A stretch of DNA of 21,561 nt, from IMG/VR virus record IMGVR_UViG_3300042914_002485, positions 1 to 21,561 of that record, one strand, 5' to 3'. Positions 14,168 to 20,702 of this stretch are shown here, one piece after another. The first letter of the stretch is position 1. The number at the start of each line of letters is the position of its first letter. The stretch is from a virus. The translations under genes and the position numbers were made by a program. The notes beneath the pieces were generated by a model. The model was not told the origin of the DNA, ran no database searches, and saw nothing but the letters and a program-made list of their open reading frames with translations.

Positions 14168-15137
14168 GACCCGCTATCTGGCCCAGGCTGGCGACCCGGA
14201 CATCGAGCTGCGGCTGGAGACCCGCGACGACGGCCGGCCGCAGATCGTCGGCATGGCCCCGCCATGGAACAAGTGGTCGGTGGACCTGGGCGGATTCAAG
14301 GAACGCTTCATGCCTGGAGCGTTCCGGAAGTGGCTCGACCGCTCGCCGAACGATCCGCGAGGCGCTGCTGACGTGGTCGCGAAATACAACCACATGGACT
14401 CCGCCGTCCTCGGCCGGACGACGAATGGCACGCTCCAGATCCAAGAGAACGAGAAGGGGCTCGTGTTCCGGGCGACCCCTCCGGTCGGCACGCCGACGAC
14501 TGCCGAGGTCCTGCCTCTGATCAGGGAAGGCTATATCTTCGGCTCGTCCTTCGCGTTCTCGCTGCCCGATCCTCGAGGCGAGACCTGGGACGAGGATCCC
14601 GCCGGCAACGTGACGCGGACGATCACCGACGCGGCGATCTTTGACGTGTCGCCGGTGACCCACGCCGCGTATCCGAACAGTTCCGTCGGCCTTCGGTCCC
14701 TGTCGGCCTGGCGCGAAGCCCGAGGGCTCGTCCACCACAGGGCCGAGGGCCGCGGGCTCGTGATCTCGCTCGACTACGACAGGACCTACACCGCGGCCCC
14801 TGGCCTCTGGCGTTCGTTCGTCAACATGGCGACGGCCGCCGGGAACCGCGTCGTATGTATCTCGCGACGCGAGGCGACCGACGAAAACCGCGAGGAGCTG
14901 CGGCTGGCGTTCGCGGACCTCGAGGTCGGCGACCTGATCCTGTGCGGGACCGACACCCAGAAGCGCGACGCGGCCGCCCAGGCTGGGATCGCGGTCGACG
15001 TGTGGGTCGACGACTACCCCGAGGGAATCGTGGCGGCCCCGGCTCCGGCGGCTCGCTCGTTCAAGGTCTCGACGCTCGCGGGATCAAAGGCTGCCGCCGC
15101 GGCCGCCGTCGCCCGAATGCGAATCAACGCCGGCTAA
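14154..15137 (+). CDS. Prohead protease fused to a HAD-superfamily phosphatase-like domain
   Basis: A 327-residue two-domain protein. Residues 1-185 are an HK97-type prohead protease (peptidase U35): GMAPPWNKWSVDLGGFKERFMPGAF, KYNH with catalytic His80, GSSFAF with Ser132, and AIFDVSPVTHAAYPNSSVGLR, where D164 occupies the usual Glu/Asp position. Residues about 200-295 carry all four HAD motifs: GLVISLDYDRT (D207, D209, T211), VVCIS (S237), K270 in DTQKRDAA, and VDVWVDD (D286, D287). Such domains hydrolyse phosphate esters through an aspartyl phosphate. The reading frame is continuous. GTG 14760 (V203) with GAGGG ten bases upstream could start a free HAD protein internally. An Ala-rich C-tail (310-320) follows. 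ATG 14154 overlaps the portal end by 14 bases. The HAD substrate cannot be predicted. Confidence 0.85.
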   Translation: MSQVETRYLAQAGDPDIELRLETRDDGRPQIVGMAPPWNKWSVDLGGFKERFMPGAFRKWLDRSPNDPRGAADVVAKYNHMDSAVLGRTTNGTLQIQENEKGLVFRATPPVGTPTTAEVLPLIREGYIFGSSFAFSLPDPRGETWDEDPAGNVTRTITDAAIFDVSPVTHAAYPNSSVGLRSLSAWREARGLVHHRAEGRGLVISLDYDRTYTAAPGLWRSFVNMATAAGNRVVCISRREATDENREELRLAFADLEVGDLILCGTDTQKRDAAAQAGIAVDVWVDDYPEGIVAAPAPAARSFKVSTLAGSKAAAAAAVARMRINAG

Positions 15138-15149
15138 CACGAGGACGCT

Positions 15150-15656
15150 ATGCCTTCCGCTCTGACCGTTTCCGGACTCCTCCGGATCGACTGCGATCTG
15201 ACGAACACGCTCACCGTTGGGGCCGTGTCGGACTCGTCCGTCGTGCTGGAGAATATCGCCTTCGCGAACGGGACCGGCGCGAGCCAGGCGAATATCTACA
15301 TCAGGAAGTCGGGCAGCGTCGCCACTTCCGGGACCGATACGACCACGCTCTCCTCGGTGACCGCGCCGACCCAGTCGGGCACGACCTACACCGCGTCGAT
15401 CGACAAGGTCCGACTGCTCTATGTGAAGAACACAAGCGCGGCCCAGTTCCTCGGGATCATGCTCGCCGACTCGTCGTCGACGCCCTACTGGAGCGCCGAG
15501 GTTCATCCGGGCGGCGTCCTGCTCTGGTCGGTCGGTGTGTCGAATGTCGAGGGCTCCGCGACGGCGACTCCGATCGACAAGGTGATCGCGTACGGGATCT
15601 CCGGCAACACGCTGGCGGCCACCTACGACATGGTCCTCGTCGGGACGAAGACATGA
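15150..15656 (+). CDS. Putative virion decoration-like beta protein
   Basis: A 168-residue, Ser/Thr/Val/Gly-rich protein with few charges (MPSALTVSGLLRIDCDLTNTLTVGAVSDSSVVLENIAFANGTGASQANIYIRKSG ... YTASIDKVRLLYVKNTSAAQFLGIMLADSSSTPYWSAEVHPGGVLLWSVGVS). Alternating hydrophobic residues predict an all-beta fold. The composition and a place between protease and capsid genes suggest a head decoration or other virion surface protein, but no family is recognised. ATG 15150 lies 12 bases after the previous stop behind a GAGG. Its stop overlaps the next ATG at 15653. Confidence 0.55.
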   Translation: MPSALTVSGLLRIDCDLTNTLTVGAVSDSSVVLENIAFANGTGASQANIYIRKSGSVATSGTDTTTLSSVTAPTQSGTTYTASIDKVRLLYVKNTSAAQFLGIMLADSSSTPYWSAEVHPGGVLLWSVGVSNVEGSATATPIDKVIAYGISGNTLAATYDMVLVGTKT

Positions 15657-15805
15657 GCCTATGCACGACCTGCGGCGGCCGCTGCCGCGTCGAGTCGAGC
15701 AAGCGGGCCGGCGACCGCCAGGTCCGATACGTCGAGTGTCAGAGCTGCCGGCAACGTCGCCGACAAGTGGTCCCGGCCGATCAAGTCTGGAGGCGGAAGC
15801 GATGA
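15653..15805 (+). CDS. 50-residue zinc-ribbon protein
   Basis: A very short gene bounded on both sides by ATGA overlaps (ATG 15653; next ATG 15802), which makes it convincing despite its size. The product MSLCTTCGGRCRVESSKRAGDRQVRYVECQSCRQRRRQVVPADQ has C4-x2-C7 and C29-x2-C32, a four-Cys zinc ribbon with a strongly basic surface, suited to DNA or RNA binding. Similar mini zinc ribbons in phages are mostly uncharacterised; a transcription or assembly factor is possible. Confidence in the gene is good, in function low. Confidence 0.7.
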   Translation: MSLCTTCGGRCRVESSKRAGDRQVRYVECQSCRQRRRQVVPADQVWRRKR

Positions 15806-16179
15806 GCATCACGACCGTTCCGATCACCGAGGCCGTCGACCAGCCGGGCCTCCTCGACAAGATCACGACGTACATCGCGTCGGCGAAGGTCGCGGCCGCC
15901 GACGGCCTGACCTGGTCGGAGTTCGGCGAGCTGCTCCTCGCACTCCTCCGGCTTGTCGTCTCGGCCCTCGACTCCGTGGCGACTCTCTCCGGGAAGGAGA
16001 AGAAGGCCCTCGCCCTTGACGCGGTCGCCCGGCTCTTCGACGCCGTCGCCGACTACGCGGTCCCGGTGGCGCTCTACCCGATCTGGCTCGTGGCCCGCCC
16101 GGCCGTCCGGTCGCTGGTCCTGGCTCTCGCGGGCGGCGCGATCGAGCAGCTCCTTCCACTCGTGAGGCTCGCCCGATGA
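15802..16179 (+). CDS. Small membrane-active protein, holin candidate
   Basis: A 125-residue protein with two hydrophobic regions: 41-60 (FGELLLALLRLVVSALDSVA) and about 85-120 (YAVPVALYPIWLVARPAVRSLVLALAGGAIEQLLPLVRL), separated by a charged helix (GKEKKALALDAVARLFDAVAD). The C-terminus is basic (VRLAR). Size and membrane character are compatible with a holin or other membrane adaptor, but the segments are partly amphipathic and no holin family is recognised. It is coupled by ATGA to the zinc-ribbon gene and overlaps the next membrane gene by four bases, so it belongs to the membrane/peptidase block. Confidence 0.55.
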   Translation: MSITTVPITEAVDQPGLLDKITTYIASAKVAAADGLTWSEFGELLLALLRLVVSALDSVATLSGKEKKALALDAVARLFDAVADYAVPVALYPIWLVARPAVRSLVLALAGGAIEQLLPLVRLAR

Positions 16180-16724
16180 TCGTCGCCCTCCTGATCGCTG
16201 CCGCGGCTTATGCGTTCGCCGGCGACAAGTTGAACAAGTACATCGGCGACGTGTCGCTGCCGACCCTGGAACGGCGACACGTCGCCGGGGCTGCCCTGCT
16301 CGCGGCGGCCGCGTTCGCGTGGGGCTCGTCCGCTCCACCGTCCCCGGCTCCGCAGCCGGCCCCCGGCCCGGCCCCAGGCTTTAGCCTCCGCGGGACGTTC
16401 GTCGGCCCCGACGCCGCGGCCGACGCCGCGACCGTGTCGGCCCTAATGGAGGAGCTGGCCTCAGAGATCGAATGGGATTCGATGCAGGCCGAGCCGCTGA
16501 TCCGGACCGGAGTCGCCGTCGACGATCTGCGGCAGCGTGCCCGCGAGCTGCGATGTCGCGGCGTCTCGCTCGGTGAGAAGCATCCGCGAGCACGCGAGGC
16601 GATCAAGTCGCACCTCGACGCGACTGCCGGCACGTCCGGCGGTCCGCTGACGCCGGCCCAGCGGTCCGCGTGGGTCGCGGCCTACCGTGAAATCGCGAGG
16701 GCTGCCGCCGATGCCTCGCGCTAA
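16176..16724 (+). CDS. Two-span membrane protein with periplasmic-type soluble domain
   Basis: A 182-residue protein. Residues 2-15 (IVALLIAAAAYAFA) and 36-50 (VAGAALLAAAAFAWG) are short hydrophobic spans, followed by a Pro/Ala linker (52-68, SAPPSPAPQPAPGPAPG) and a soluble helical domain (about 70-182: TVSALMEELASEIEWDSMQAEPLIRTGVAVDDLRQRARELR ... LTPAQRSAWVAAYREIARAAADASR). A Pro-rich spacer after a membrane anchor is typical of proteins reaching across an envelope layer, so a spanin-like or envelope role is conceivable. It overlaps the cysteine peptidase gene by 14 bases, which suggests joint function. No family recognised. Confidence 0.6.
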   Translation: MIVALLIAAAAYAFAGDKLNKYIGDVSLPTLERRHVAGAALLAAAAFAWGSSAPPSPAPQPAPGPAPGFSLRGTFVGPDAAADAATVSALMEELASEIEWDSMQAEPLIRTGVAVDDLRQRARELRCRGVSLGEKHPRAREAIKSHLDATAGTSGGPLTPAQRSAWVAAYREIARAAADASR

Positions 16725-17841
16725 CGCTCTTCGCTGGCTGGCTGTCGCTCTGCTCTTGGGGCTCGCGGCCGCCGCGATCGTCGCCGGGCTCGACCGCGGC
16801 CCCGGCCCTGCCGGCTGGCCGGGGGACGAAAACTTCGGCTACCGTCCAGACCCGCAAGGCGTCGAGCGATTCCTCGCGGAGCTGCCCCAGCCGCTGTTTC
16901 GCGACGCCGGAGCCGAGACGGTCCGCGAGGCGAAAGGCGTCGACACGTTCCTCTATCGCTCCGCGGCTCGCGCTCACCTGGCTCGCTACGGGAAGCCCTG
17001 GGTCTGCGAACGCCAGGGGATCGGGGATTGTGTTTCCTGGGGCTGGGCTCACGGCGTATGGATCGCCCAGGCCGTCGACTGGGAGACGGGCCGCCTCGCG
17101 GAGCCTCCGTCGTTCCCGAGCACCGAGGCAATCTATGGAGGCTCTCGCGTCGAGGCCCGCGGCCGATCAGGTGACGGCTCGTCGCCGGTCGGCGGCTACT
17201 CCGACGGATCGTATGGGGCCGCGGCCGCTCGGTTCGTCCGCGACTGGGGCGTCGTCTACCGCGAGAAGTTCGACCGCTACGACCTCTCGGCCTACTCCGC
17301 GAACCGAGCGAAGGACTGGGGAGCCTACGGATGTGGCGGCCAAGGAGACGGCGGGAAGCTCGACGCGATCGCGAAGAAGCACCCGGCCGCCCATGTCGCG
17401 CTCGTGACCACCTGGGCCGAGGCTGCCGCCGCGATCGAGGCCGGGTTCCCCGTGCCTGTGGCTTCGATGCAAGGCTTCGCGAGCACGACCAACGCTCAGG
17501 GCTACGCGGCCGCCTCCGGCCAGTGGGCTCACCAGATGTGTTTCGTCGCGGTCCGCTACCAGGCGAACGGATCACCGTCGGACGCTCTCCTGTGTTTGAA
17601 TAGCTGGGGACCCCGATGGATCACCTATCGCGGAAAGTTTCCGGCCGATCAGCCCGACGGCTCGTTCTGGGTGACGCGGCCCGTCGTGGAATCCATGCTC
17701 CGGGCGAAGGACTCATTCGCGGTCGGCTCGGTCAGTGGCTTCGGCTGGCGCGATCTCCATAACGGAAACTGGCTCACGCCGGCCCCGCCCGAAACGATCG
17801 CCGACTGGTTCGCTCCGCACACGTTCACACTCGCCCCGTGA
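16711..17841 (+). CDS. Membrane-anchored papain-like (C1-type) cysteine peptidase
   Basis: A 376-residue protein. Residues 8-27 (RWLAVALLLGLAAAAIVAGL) form a signal anchor or signal peptide. The catalytic domain shows the papain pattern: Q102 (oxyanion hole) and C107 in CERQGIGDCVSWGWAHGV, H274 in GQWAHQMCFVAVRY, and N297 in LLCLNSWGPRW. Between them lie YGGSRVEARGRSGDGSSPVGGYSDGSYGAAAARFVRDWG and AYSANRAKDWG, features of a C1-like family I associate with planctomycete genomes and prophages. It should cleave peptide bonds outside the cytoplasm. No propeptide region is obvious beyond residues 28-95. ATG 16711 is chosen; GTG 16687 would add eight residues. It lies among four other membrane proteins, between protease and capsid genes, an unusual place for a peptidase. 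Confidence 0.82.
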   Translation: MPRANALRWLAVALLLGLAAAAIVAGLDRGPGPAGWPGDENFGYRPDPQGVERFLAELPQPLFRDAGAETVREAKGVDTFLYRSAARAHLARYGKPWVCERQGIGDCVSWGWAHGVWIAQAVDWETGRLAEPPSFPSTEAIYGGSRVEARGRSGDGSSPVGGYSDGSYGAAAARFVRDWGVVYREKFDRYDLSAYSANRAKDWGAYGCGGQGDGGKLDAIAKKHPAAHVALVTTWAEAAAAIEAGFPVPVASMQGFASTTNAQGYAAASGQWAHQMCFVAVRYQANGSPSDALLCLNSWGPRWITYRGKFPADQPDGSFWVTRPVVESMLRAKDSFAVGSVSGFGWRDLHNGNWLTPAPPETIADWFAPHTFTLAP

Positions 17842-17848
17842 GGATCCC

Positions 17849-18106
17849 ATGGATCGCCGAACGCTCGCCGCCGTCGCTGTCGCCCTGATCGTCGGCTACT
17901 GGCTCGCCTCGTCGCATGACATCACGCCGAAGCCCGCCGACCGGCCGGTCGTGCGGTGGATCGCCAGGGCCGCTCGGAGCCTGCTCTGGGTCGCCCTCCT
18001 GGCCGAGAAGCCTCCCGAGGAGCCGCAGCCCGACCACCACGTCGCCAGGTCCGCGAACGTCGGAGACGACGGCTATCCGATCATTCACAACGGGCGAGGC
18101 TGGTAA
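17849..18106 (+). CDS. Small membrane protein
   Basis: An 85-residue protein with an N-terminal hydrophobic span (MDRRTLAAVAVALIVGYWLASS, about residues 5-21), a second short hydrophobic helix (ARSLLWVALLAE, about 42-53) and a polar C-terminus (KPPEEPQPDHHVARSANVGDDGYPIIHNGRGW). ATG 17849 is seven bases after the peptidase stop. Its stop overlaps the next start (TAATG). No family recognised; membership of the membrane/peptidase block is the only clue to its role. Confidence 0.6.
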   Translation: MDRRTLAAVAVALIVGYWLASSHDITPKPADRPVVRWIARAARSLLWVALLAEKPPEEPQPDHHVARSANVGDDGYPIIHNGRGW

Positions 18107-18402
18107 TGATCTCCGCAGTCTGGAATGCCCTGATCGCCTTCCTCGTATGGCTCTCGTCGGACCCGAGGTCCGTCGACCTCGAGGCCCCGAAGGCCGCCGC
18201 GGCCGTGTCGGCCGCTCGTGCCTCGATGCTCGTCGACGCTCCGGCCCCGCCGTCGCCGACGCCGCAGGTCTGCAACTGCGGGAAGACGTGCGTCCGCGGA
18301 GTGTGGAAGCCCGACGGACGGATCGAGCAACGCTGCGGCTGTAAGTGCCCGCGATGTGTCGCGGAGCGCGCGAAGACATGCACGTCGGGGACGTGTCGCT
18401 GA
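18106..18402 (+). CDS. Cys-rich protein with N-terminal membrane span
   Basis: A 98-residue protein starting at ATG 18106 (TAATG). Residues 3-17 (SAVWNALIAFLVWLS) are hydrophobic, 20-54 an Ala/Pro-rich linker, and 55-98 a dense Cys domain: VCNCGKTCVRGVWKPDGRIEQRCGCKCPRCVAERAKTCTSGTC, nine cysteines (C56, 58, 62, 77, 79, 81, 84, 92, 97). The spacing suggests one or two metal sites or disulfides. If exported with its anchor it could be disulfide-bonded; if cytoplasmic, zinc-binding. It is the last gene before a 98-base non-coding gap and the capsid gene. Confidence 0.6.
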   Translation: MISAVWNALIAFLVWLSSDPRSVDLEAPKAAAAVSAARASMLVDAPAPPSPTPQVCNCGKTCVRGVWKPDGRIEQRCGCKCPRCVAERAKTCTSGTCR

Positions 18403-18424
18403 ACGTCCTACCGTAGAACGCTCC

Positions 18425-18457
18425 GCGAGATTCTGCCGCGGCGGCCTCTCATATCGT
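18425..18457 (+). promoter_or_regulatory. Intergenic element, copy 2 (before major capsid gene)
   Basis: Second copy of GCGAGATTCTGCC (18425-18437), followed by CGGCGGCC and ATAT at 18451. It lies in the 98-base gap (18403-18500) between the Cys-rich gene and the capsid gene, 64 bases before the ATG. A promoter giving extra capsid transcript is the natural guess. TTCTGC and TATCGT, 15 bases apart, are a weak sigma70-like pair. The copy before the portal gene argues for a common regulatory function. Confidence 0.45.
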
Positions 18458-18500
18458 GATGTGCGGTAAGGACACCACACGAACACGAAGGGACTCCCCC

Positions 18501-19724
18501 ATGCCGTCGCCACGACTCGCTCGCCTCCAGGACGAAGCCGCCCAGATCGCCACCGAGATCGAGACCCTCCGCTCGGTCGAGCCCTCGAACGACGAGGAGC
18601 GGACCCGGATCGAGGAGCGACTCGCGGGCCTGATCGCGAAGGCCGACATCGTGTCGAAGGACGCCGGCTCGGAGCGTGACCTCGACGAGAAGCTCGCCGG
18701 CCTCCGGAAGGTGACCGGCTCGGCATCGTCGCCGAAGGTTGCCGAGAAGGCTGCCGTCGAAGACTTCCAGGAGCCAGCCGACGTGCGGAGCGGGATCAAG
18801 CTCTTCTCCTCGCGGCGTGCTGCCGAGGCCGTCGGCTCGTACCTGAAGGCCCTCTACACGGGCGAGACCCGAGCGATGGGCGAGACCTCCAGCACCTACG
18901 ACGGGATCGGAGCCGAGTACGTCTATAAGGAGCTGTACGGCGCGATCGTCAACCGGCTCCAGTACGCGTCGGTCGCTCTTCAGCTCGCGACGGTCGTCCG
19001 ACCCCGCGGCCAGAAGATCGACTTCCCGAAGGTCGGCGACGCGACCGCGTCGCTCGTGGCCGAAGGGACCGCGACGACCGATCAGGACCTTGTGTCCTCG
19101 GTCGGTGCCCTGACCATGTACGAGATGCGTGGATCGGTCGCGATCTCGCGAAGCCTGATCGAGGACTCGCCGCTCGACGTGGCCGGCCTCGTGGCCGAGC
19201 GGTTCGCCCTGGCCTACGCTCAGAAGATGGACTCCCTCTGGCTCGCGGGCCAGGCGTCGAACCCGACGATCGGCGGCCTCGCGGCTGGCGTCGCGGCTGG
19301 CAACACGATCACCGTGGCGGCCGGCTCCACGGCGACGAGCCTCGCGAACCTGGCCGACGTGGTCGGTAAGGTCGACGAGGCCGTGATGGGGACCGCCTCG
19401 TGGGTCTGCTCGCGTGCTGGCTGGGTCGACCTGATGAAGATCTGGTCCGCTCAACAGACGACCCTGACGGTCGGCGGCGGCCGGGTCGTGCCGACGATCT
19501 TCGGCGCTCCGGTCTACCTCGTGAAGGGTCTGCCCTCCACGACGCTCGCCCTCTACGGCGACTTCTCGATGTCGACGGTGGTCGGCCTGAAGGACAGCGG
19601 CCTCGAGATCGAAGCGGGCCGCGAGATCCTGATGCGGAACCGCCAGGTGCTCTACGTCGCGAACACCCGGTTCGGTGTGAGCAACCACGCTCCGGAGTTC
19701 GTGGGTCGCCTCGCGAAGGCCTGA
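18501..19724 (+). CDS. Major capsid protein (HK97 fold)
   Basis: A 407-residue protein. Residues 1 to about 100 form the scaffolding-like delta domain: a coiled coil (RLARLQDEAAQIATEIETLRSV ... DEERTRIEERLAGLIAKADIVSK) expected to be removed by the prohead protease encoded upstream. The mature HK97-fold part contains YKELYGAIVNRLQYASVALQLATVVRPRGQKIDFPKVGDATASLVAEGTATTDQDLVSS, TMYEMRGSVAISRSLIEDS (E-loop/P-domain region), ERFALAYAQKMDSLWLAG, GTASWVCSRAGWVDLMKIW, and VPTIFGAPVYLVKGLPSTTLALYGDFS ... FGVSNHAPEFVGRLAKA (A-domain end). ATG 18501 follows AAGGGA; an in-frame upstream ATG at 18456 lacks a ribosome binding site. Preceded by its own intergenic element and followed by a strong hairpin. 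Confidence 0.93.
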   Translation: MPSPRLARLQDEAAQIATEIETLRSVEPSNDEERTRIEERLAGLIAKADIVSKDAGSERDLDEKLAGLRKVTGSASSPKVAEKAAVEDFQEPADVRSGIKLFSSRRAAEAVGSYLKALYTGETRAMGETSSTYDGIGAEYVYKELYGAIVNRLQYASVALQLATVVRPRGQKIDFPKVGDATASLVAEGTATTDQDLVSSVGALTMYEMRGSVAISRSLIEDSPLDVAGLVAERFALAYAQKMDSLWLAGQASNPTIGGLAAGVAAGNTITVAAGSTATSLANLADVVGKVDEAVMGTASWVCSRAGWVDLMKIWSAQQTTLTVGGGRVVPTIFGAPVYLVKGLPSTTLALYGDFSMSTVVGLKDSGLEIEAGREILMRNRQVLYVANTRFGVSNHAPEFVGRLAKA

Positions 19725-19744
19725 CCCTCGACGATGTGATTCTC

Positions 19745-19782
19745 GGGGGCCGGGGCTGGCAGGGATGCCGGCCCCGGCTCTC
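19745..19782 (+). terminator. Strong GC-rich hairpin after the major capsid gene
   Basis: A stem of 17 pairs: 19745-19761 with 19766-19782, with G-U wobbles at 19757/19770, 19748/19779 and 19746/19781, closed by the tetraloop GGGA (GNRA type). It begins 21 bases after the capsid stop. No T-run follows (TGACTATATGG), so full intrinsic termination is doubtful; it may instead attenuate readthrough or protect the capsid mRNA 3' end. The next gene's GGAGG lies within the palindrome CCTCCGGAGG at 19795-19804. Confidence 0.6.
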
Positions 19783-19809
19783 TGACTATATGGACCTCCG
19801 GAGGCGAGC

Positions 19810-20370
19810 ATGGCGAAGCCCGACACGATCCGCGTCCTCCAGTGGCCCCTCGTCGAGCCTGTGTCGCTCACCGACGCGAAGGCCCAGGTCTCGCTCGCCC
19901 AGGACCAGACCGAACACGATCGATTCCTCCTGGATAAGATCGCGGCCGCCCGGCGGCTGATCGAGCGGCGGCTCTCGGTGACGCTCGTCGCGACCCAGTA
20001 TCGGGCGACGTGGCAGACGGGCGGCGACGTGCTCGACCTGCCGGCTCCTCCGGTTCTGATCTCGGCCACCTACCCGATCACCGTCACCGTCGACGGCGTC
20101 GCCCTCTCGGCCTCCGACTACGAGGTCGACCAGGACGCGTTCCCGGCGACCCTGACGCTCGACACCGCGACGACCTCGAAGGTCGTCGTCGTCTACTGGG
20201 GAGGCGTCGCTCCTGGCGGCGTGATCGAGCCCACGATCCGCTCGGCCCTCCTGGCCTATGTGAACCACCAGTTTGAGAACCGCGGCGTCCTCAACACCGA
20301 AGGCGGCGGCGAGCTGCCCCAGGCCTTCGAGACGCTCCTCGCGGCCAGCTCGTGGAACGGAGGCTGGTAA
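19810..20370 (+). CDS. Head-tail connector / adaptor (HK97 gp6-like)
   Basis: A 186-residue protein. The helical N-terminus (PVSLTDAKAQVSLAQDQTEHDRFLLDKIAAARRLIERRLSVTLVATQYRATW) is the signature of gp6/phiE125 gp8-type adaptors: 'VSLxxAKxxL ... D.FLxxxIxAAxxxIExxxxxxL'. A beta part follows (DVLDLPAPPVLISATYPITVTVDGVALSASDYEVDQDAFPATLTL), and a C-terminal helix (IRSALLAYVNHQFENRG). The protein forms the ring bound to the portal that continues the DNA channel. GGAGG at 19800-19804 is five bases before ATG 19810. Its stop overlaps the next ATG (TAATG). Confidence 0.87.
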   Translation: MAKPDTIRVLQWPLVEPVSLTDAKAQVSLAQDQTEHDRFLLDKIAAARRLIERRLSVTLVATQYRATWQTGGDVLDLPAPPVLISATYPITVTVDGVALSASDYEVDQDAFPATLTLDTATTSKVVVVYWGGVAPGGVIEPTIRSALLAYVNHQFENRGVLNTEGGGELPQAFETLLAASSWNGGW

Positions 20371-20702
20371 TGGCACGAGCTGCCGGCCGCTATCGCGAGG
20401 TCTTCGTCCTGGAGCGACCTGTCCGCACGCGGAACGCGGCCGGCGGGACCGTCGAGACCTGGGAGACGGTCGCGACGATCTTCGGTTCCTACGAGGCCAC
20501 GTCCTATAACGAGCAGGCCCGACGCGGGCAGGTCGGCGGCGGGATCTCGGCCACGGTCTACACGCGTTACCGCTCCGGGCTGGCAGGTGACCAGCGGCTC
20601 CGATGGCTCGCCCGCGGCGGCAGGCTGCTCTATATCTCGGCCGTCGTCGAGCAGGGGAACCGCGAGGACCTGGAGCTGACCGTCGAGGAGCAGGTCTCGT
20701 GA
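20370..20702 (+). CDS. Head closure protein (phage head-tail joining family)
   Basis: A 110-residue protein from ATG 20370 (TAATG overlap). MARAAGRYREVFVLERPVRTRNAAGGTVETWETVATIFGSYEATSYNEQARRGQVGGGISATVYTRYRSGLAGDQRLRWLARGGRLLYISAVVEQGNREDLELTVEEQ follows the joining-protein pattern: 'R..V.L.RP....N..GG..ETW..V.T.WAs.....' then 'T.Y.RYR.GL..D.R..W..R.Y.I.aV.E...R...LE.....E'. It stoppers the filled head and offers the docking surface for the tail (SPP1 gp16/HK97 gp7-like role). The stop overlaps the next gene's GTG. Confidence 0.87.
   Translation: MARAAGRYREVFVLERPVRTRNAAGGTVETWETVATIFGSYEATSYNEQARRGQVGGGISATVYTRYRSGLAGDQRLRWLARGGRLLYISAVVEQGNREDLELTVEEQVS

Noticed and set aside
18408-20069. 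Minus-strand open frame of 553 codons opposite the capsid and connector genes
   Set aside because: It is a shadow of GC-rich codon bias: it is rich in Arg/Asp/Gly/Leu, has no recognisable domain, and crosses two certain plus-strand genes and the hairpin between them.
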